Part shown: positions 60,428 through 64,000 of the stretch, in pieces
How the letters are laid out: each line of letters opens with the position of its first letter
Position numbering within the stretch: position 1 is the stretch's first letter
Assembly: GCA_964386975.1 (NCBI GenBank)
Contig: CAYLUS010000004.1
Location: forward strand, 22,637-86,636
Reading direction: 5' to 3'
Length of the DNA: 64,000 bases
Source: UBA6136 sp964386975
Lineage (GTDB): Bacteria > Pseudomonadota > Gammaproteobacteria > Methylococcales > Methylococcaceae
Notes under the pieces: model-generated
Database searches by the model: none
What the model was told of the DNA's origin: nothing
The model's input: the letters and a program-made list of their open reading frames with translations, nothing else
Translations under genes and position numbers: made by a program

Positions 60428-60711
60428 CCTTGGTTCGACTTTATTTGCATGAAGGGGGCCATCAACTGCAAAAGGTGATGACCTTCCTTGAGAAAGAAGC
60501 CAAGGTGCCCGGTGCGATTGCCATTCGAGGGAGTCAAGGCTTTGGTTTTGGTGCCACGGCCCACTCCGCATCGCTACTCGCCCTGTCTCTGGATCTTCCT
60601 GAAGTCGTCGAGTTTTATGAGGACTCCAGTCGGGTTGAGGCGATCGTGGCACAACTAAGGGCGTCGGTCGCGGTGCCCTACGTGCTTGCGATTGAGGCCA
60701 AAACCCTTTGA
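60424..60711 (+). CDS. DUF190 family protein
   Basis: A 95-residue GlnB-like-fold protein of DUF190, often next to or fused with CrcB. It starts TLVRLYLHEGGHQLQKVM and has GAIAIRGSQGFGFGATAHSAS and DLPEVVEFYEDSSRVEAIV. The ATG at 60424 shares ATGA with the crcB stop; an ATG at 60409 is an alternative. It is presumed to regulate or accompany the fluoride channel; mechanism unknown. Confidence 0.85.
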   Translation: MTLVRLYLHEGGHQLQKVMTFLEKEAKVPGAIAIRGSQGFGFGATAHSASLLALSLDLPEVVEFYEDSSRVEAIVAQLRASVAVPYVLAIEAKTL

Positions 60712-60722
60712 TCCTGAGCGGC

Positions 60723-61418
60723 CTAGCGGATCAGGTCGGCGCGTCCATAGCGGGCGGGACCCTCATCAAAGCCCTCCTGGGCTCTTCGGTAGACCCACAT
60801 CTGATCACCCAGGCTGAAATGCCACCACTCATCCGGGTGACGAGTGAAGCCGGCGGCCGTGAGGGCGCGTGCCAGAATCTGGCGGTTCTCGTGTGCCTCC
60901 TTGCACAGATCCCTGAAGTAGTCCGGCGATGAGCGATCAGAGTTTTCATCGATCGGCGATCCCATGTTGATTTCCTTTCCCTTTTGATCGGCAAGGGTCA
61001 TATCAATGGCGGCGCCGGTACTGTGGGGCGGGGGGGTCAGAGGGTCAGATGAGGGTTCGGCCCAGACGCGAAAGGCCTTTTCATAGAGACTGGCCCTGAT
61101 CATGGGCGCAAGTACCTCTGGCGCAATTCCCCCTGAAAGCGAAAGAAACTCAATGTCGACCATGAATGCCTGAACGCGATTGGGTCGATAGGCATCAAAC
61201 AGCTTGATTTTGTGGCCCGGGTGGGTCTGGTCCAGATGGCTCTGCGCCTCGATCAGGGCCGCAAGCACGCCCTGCCGGAGCCACCACGGTCCTGTATCCC
61301 CATAAGGTGCGCCCAATGATTCATAAGGATGGGGGTCCGTTCTGAGAAAGAGGGCGTCAGGGATGGGTACGAGTGGCTCGTGACTCTCGAGGATCGGAAG
61401 CCTTCGATAGGGCTTCAT
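60723..61418 (-). CDS. D-alanyl-D-alanine dipeptidase (VanX/DdpX family)
   Basis: Zinc dipeptidase of the M15D family, 231 residues. Zinc ligands lie in PPHSTGAAIDMTL (His and Asp of SxHxxGxAxD) and EWWHFSL (Glu and His), and the substrate Arg is in FDAYRPNRVQ. There is no signal peptide, so it acts in the cytoplasm, probably on D-Ala-D-Ala from peptidoglycan turnover. No van genes are nearby, so resistance is not implied. Its ATG overlaps the folK stop (ATGA). Confidence 0.9.
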   Translation of the reverse strand: MKPYRRLPILESHEPLVPIPDALFLRTDPHPYESLGAPYGDTGPWWLRQGVLAALIEAQSHLDQTHPGHKIKLFDAYRPNRVQAFMVDIEFLSLSGGIAPEVLAPMIRASLYEKAFRVWAEPSSDPLTPPPHSTGAAIDMTLADQKGKEINMGSPIDENSDRSSPDYFRDLCKEAHENRQILARALTAAGFTRHPDEWWHFSLGDQMWVYRRAQEGFDEGPARYGRADLIR

Positions 61419-61909
61419 GCGAGTTGGACCGGGATTTTTCGGGCCGGATTTTGCTCTCTTGGCTGAAGTTCGGACCAGAGTTCCGCGTAGGTCTTGTCAA
61501 GGATTGGATGACGCGCTTGTGGTGCAAGCTCTGCCAGAGGTTCAAGGACAAAGCTGTAGCGGGTGACTTCCTGCCGCGGGAGTTCGATGCCGGCGGCCTG
61601 AATGACCAGGTCGCCATAGAGAATCAGATCCACATCCAGGGTTCTTGAGGAGAACTTCTGACTGTTTCGCGTCCGCCCGTGCCGTTCCTCGAGGGCCCGC
61701 AGTGTGGTTGCGATCTCAAGAGGTGGGCGTGTTGAATCAAACGCGGCGACCATGTTATGGAATACCGGCCCTTCGAAGCCAACTGCCTGAGTCTCATAGA
61801 GGCTGGAGCAGCGCAGCGGGCCGAACAGGGTCTTCAGGTCGCTCAAGGCCCGGGGAATGTGTTTTTCCGGTTCAATATTGCTGCCAATGCTCAGAAACAC
61901 TTCGGCCAT
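61415..61909 (-). CDS. folK: HPPK, 6-hydroxymethyl-dihydropterin pyrophosphokinase
   Basis: Transfers pyrophosphate to 6-hydroxymethyl-dihydropterin in folate synthesis; 164 residues. The start FLSIGSNIEPEKHI, then YETQAVGF, and the signature TLDVDLILYGD with metal-binding Asp residues are clear. The ATG overlaps the folB stop by one base (TGATG), and the stop overlaps the dipeptidase start. Confidence 0.95.
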   Translation of the reverse strand: MAEVFLSIGSNIEPEKHIPRALSDLKTLFGPLRCSSLYETQAVGFEGPVFHNMVAAFDSTRPPLEIATTLRALEERHGRTRNSQKFSSRTLDVDLILYGDLVIQAAGIELPRQEVTRYSFVLEPLAELAPQARHPILDKTYAELWSELQPREQNPARKIPVQLA

Positions 61910-62268
61910 CACGCCTCCCGGGTGCCCCGCTCAATCAGGATCCCGACGTCACTCGCTCCACTAATCGCTCCTTTCTTGTTAAGAGTCAGTCGGACCCAGG
62001 GGATACCAAAGTCTTCCAGCAGGAGTTGGGTGATCCGCTCGGCAAGGGTTTCAACCAGGAAAAAGGAACTGTCCTCGACCAACTGGATGATTTTTTTTGA
62101 AACCGCCTTGTAGTCGAGCGTGTGGGCGATATCGTCTGTGGCAGCGGCCTTGCGGATATCAGTGGCCATTTCAAGATCGATGACAACGGTTTGTCGAATG
62201 GTCCGCTCCCAGTCGTAGATGCCGATGACGGTTTGAACAGTAAGTCCCTTGAGAAAAATGATATCCAT
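61909..62268 (-). CDS. folB: Dihydroneopterin aldolase
   Basis: Converts dihydroneopterin to hydroxymethyl-dihydropterin; 119 residues from the ATG at 62268. Motifs are VIGIYDWERTIRQTVVIDLE, the HTLDYKAVSKKI region, FLVETLAERI with the active-site Glu, and the Lys of RLTLNKKGAI. It is the first gene of folB-folK-dipeptidase and is divergent from plsY across 95 bases. Confidence 0.95.
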   Translation of the reverse strand: MDIIFLKGLTVQTVIGIYDWERTIRQTVVIDLEMATDIRKAAATDDIAHTLDYKAVSKKIIQLVEDSSFFLVETLAERITQLLLEDFGIPWVRLTLNKKGAISGASDVGILIERGTREA

Positions 62269-62363
62269 AGTGTGGCCGGTCAGGTTAAGAGTCGAGGTTG
62301 TTGGAAGCCTTGCATCGGCTTCTTGGTAACATAGACACATTATCCCTGATATCGGGCAAGGCG

Positions 62364-62966
62364 ATGTTCGAACATCTTGATTGGCTTCTGGTCCCCCTGG
62401 CGTATCTCATGGGGTCTCTCTCAACCGCTGTGATCGTCTCCCGGTTCGCGGGACTTCCCGATCCTCGCTTGGAAGGCTCCAAAAACCCGGGTGCAACCAA
62501 TGTGCTCAGGCTCGGTGGCAAAAAGGCGGCCGTGATCACCCTGTTGGGCGATGCGGTCAAAGGCTTGGTCCCGGTTCTGATCGCGCGATACCTGGATTTT
62601 CGGCCTGAGCTGATCGCAGCCGTCGGCTTGGCGGCGTTCCTTGGCCACCTTTACCCGATCTTCTTTGGATTCAAGGGGGGCAAAGGCGTGGCGACGGCGC
62701 TTGGGGTGCTGGCCGGTTTTTCAGGCTGGGTCGGGCTTAGTGTCATGGGAACCTGGTTGGCCATGGCGTTCGTCTCGCGCATCTCCTCCCTCTCGGCCCT
62801 GACGGCAGCGGCTCTGGCACCGATCTATGTCTGGACCATCCTGGGTTCGAAGGTACTTTCGGGTGCCGCTCTGGCAATGGCCATGCTGTTGATTTCTCGC
62901 CACCGCGCCAACATCGTACGCCTTTTGAAGGGTGAAGAAAGTCGGATCGGATCCAAATCGCGCTAG
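62364..62966 (+). CDS. plsY: Acyl-phosphate:glycerol-3-phosphate acyltransferase
   Basis: Membrane enzyme of the PlsX/PlsY pathway; 200 residues from the ATG at 62364. It has five or so helices and the conserved loops GSKNPGATNVLRLGGKK, GHLYPIFFGFKGGKGVATALG and LLISRHRANIVRLLKGEE. tsaD is convergent 12 bases away, and folB is divergent, the standard arrangement. Confidence 0.95.
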   Translation: MFEHLDWLLVPLAYLMGSLSTAVIVSRFAGLPDPRLEGSKNPGATNVLRLGGKKAAVITLLGDAVKGLVPVLIARYLDFRPELIAAVGLAAFLGHLYPIFFGFKGGKGVATALGVLAGFSGWVGLSVMGTWLAMAFVSRISSLSALTAAALAPIYVWTILGSKVLSGAALAMAMLLISRHRANIVRLLKGEESRIGSKSR

Positions 62967-62977
62967 CAGCGCGGGTT

Positions 62978-63991
62978 TCAGGGTCGTCCCAGAGTATCGA
63001 TTGGCCAGCGCGGCCGGGCCCTGATAGCGCCGTCCTCCTGCTGGCCGGCTTTGAGGCGGTGCCAGCCGGCAAAGGCAATCATGGCGCCGTTGTCACCGCA
63101 GAATTCAAGTCGAGGGAAATGGACGGAGAACTTTCTGGTAGCCGCCATCGCTTCAAGCTGGGCCCGCATTTCCCGATTGGCGCTGACCCCTCCGGCAACC
63201 ACTAGCCGCCGGAACCCGGTTTGCTCGAGCGCACGGCGAATCTTGATTAGCAGGGTTTCTATGACGGCGGTCTGAAAACAGGCTGCGACGTCTTCCAGAT
63301 CCTCGGCGGTTTTACCCGTGGCGTTGAGCGTCACCAGCGTGTGCGTCTTGAGCCCGCTGAAGCTAAAGTCAAGGCCAGGCCGATCGGTCATGGGACGGGG
63401 AAACTTAAAGCGGTCGTTACGGCCTTTGGCGGCAAGCCGGGCGATTTCGGGTCCCCCGGGATAGGCAAGTCCCATCATTTTGGCCGTCTTGTCAAAGGCT
63501 TCGCCCGCTGCATCATCGATGGATTCGCCAAGAATCGTGTATTCGCCAATCGCTCTTACAGCGACGAGCTGCGTATGCCCCCCCGAGACCAGCAGCGCGA
63601 GGAAGGGAAATTCAGGCGGATGATCCTCCATCAGGGGCGCGAGAAGGTGGCCTTCCATGTGGTGAATTCCGATCGCAGGGATGTCGAGGGCCAGCGCAAG
63701 ACTTTTAGCGAGCGAGGCGCCAGCCATGAGCGCCCCCACGAGGCCGGGTCCCGCGGTGTAGGCAATGCCGTCGATGTCGCCCAGGGATCGCTGTGTTTGC
63801 GTCAGTAATTTAAGGACAAGGGGCGAAAGCTTTCGAATGTGATCGCGTGAGGCAAGCTCCGGAACCACACCCCCATAGGCCTGATGCGTCGGGATCTGGC
63901 TGTGGAGGACATGGCCAAGCAGGCCCTTTTGGCCATCGTAAAGGGCGACACCGGTTTCGTCGCAGGAGGTCTCAATGCCAAGGATAAGCAC
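62978..63991 (-). CDS. tsaD: tRNA N6-threonylcarbamoyltransferase TsaD
   Basis: Catalytic subunit that installs t6A37 on ANN-reading tRNAs; 337 residues, start GTG. LGIETSCDETGVALYDG opens the ASKHA fold, and the metal-binding HHMEGH motif, VSGGHTQLVAV and GGVSANREMR follow. All are typical. The ribosome-binding region reaches the window edge, so the promoter is not seen. Its product is the substrate of MtaB. Confidence 0.97.
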   Translation of the reverse strand: MLILGIETSCDETGVALYDGQKGLLGHVLHSQIPTHQAYGGVVPELASRDHIRKLSPLVLKLLTQTQRSLGDIDGIAYTAGPGLVGALMAGASLAKSLALALDIPAIGIHHMEGHLLAPLMEDHPPEFPFLALLVSGGHTQLVAVRAIGEYTILGESIDDAAGEAFDKTAKMMGLAYPGGPEIARLAAKGRNDRFKFPRPMTDRPGLDFSFSGLKTHTLVTLNATGKTAEDLEDVAACFQTAVIETLLIKIRRALEQTGFRRLVVAGGVSANREMRAQLEAMAATRKFSVHFPRLEFCGDNGAMIAFAGWHRLKAGQQEDGAIRARPRWPIDTLGRP

Positions 63992-64000
63992 GGGTTTTAG

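Noticed and set aside
60723..61418. Vancomycin resistance determinant
   Set aside because: Only a VanX-family dipeptidase is present, without vanH, vanA or regulators; many Gram-negative bacteria carry such enzymes.

Overview
The window is chromosomal DNA from a free-living bacterium of fairly high G+C content. It is almost fully coding and its gene order is typical of Gammaproteobacteria: lysA-dapF-DUF484-xerC, rsgA/M48 peptidase/orn, leuCDB-asd, hrcA-grpE-dnaK-dnaJ, nadK-recN, hfq-hflX-hflK-hflC-hisZ-purA, and tsaD-plsY-folB-folK. I cannot name the genus. There is no phage, insertion sequence, integron or CRISPR array. One 100-N assembly gap (24037-24136) interrupts glyS.

Layout. 1-4029: lysine/DAP and recombination genes (lysA tail, dapF, DUF484, xerC) and a DUF2333 protein. 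4053-7077: rsgA, a Ste24-type protease, orn and a small zinc-ribbon membrane protein. 7322-9262: a compact copper-linked RiPP cluster (signal-peptide-bearing EGKC-type precursor, DUF692/MNIO enzyme, DUF2063 partner), closed by a terminator. 9325-11915: an NtrC-type box followed by ntrB-ntrC. 12093-15060: glgP and trmL. 15089-20182 (minus): adk, leuC, leuD, leuB, asd; LeuC carries an unusual Lys/Pro/Ala-rich tail. 20302-25912: a HAD phosphatase, a DUF411 metal-binding protein, glyQ-glyS, gmhB and plsC. 25983-26074 (minus): a strong candidate small RNA. 26282-29472: oadG-oadA-oadB, a Na+-pumping oxaloacetate decarboxylase. 29509-34239: a glycosyltransferase, a two-gene ABC importer without a binding protein, mtaB and dapB. 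34318-39284 (minus): the heat-shock operon with a CIRCE operator and an internal sigma-32-like promoter. 39457-47181: nadK, recN, ftsH, glmM, hfq, hflX. 47299-52362: hflK, hflC, hisZ, purA, yccF. 52508-54644: four small exported proteins or lipoproteins, two of them tandem paralogues. 54928-57800: a DASH-type cryptochrome/photolyase, a DUF3080 lipoprotein and an unknown protein. 57938-58014 (minus): tRNA-Pro(GGG). 58073-60711: a RibD-C reductase coupled to a pteridine reductase, then an enlarged CrcB fluoride channel with DUF190. 60723-63991: folB-folK-VanX-type dipeptidase (minus), plsY (plus), tsaD (minus).

How the genes work together. Most are housekeeping genes in conserved operons: lysine and leucine synthesis, protein quality control (DnaK system, FtsH, HflKC), tRNA modification (MtaB, TrmL, TsaD) and folate synthesis. 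The less ordinary parts are the bufferin/HvfA-like copper RiPP locus, the orphan small-RNA candidate beside the oad operon, the paired pteridine/RibD-C reductases near folBK, the CrcB channel with an extra membrane domain, the cluster of small envelope lipoproteins, and the LeuC tail.
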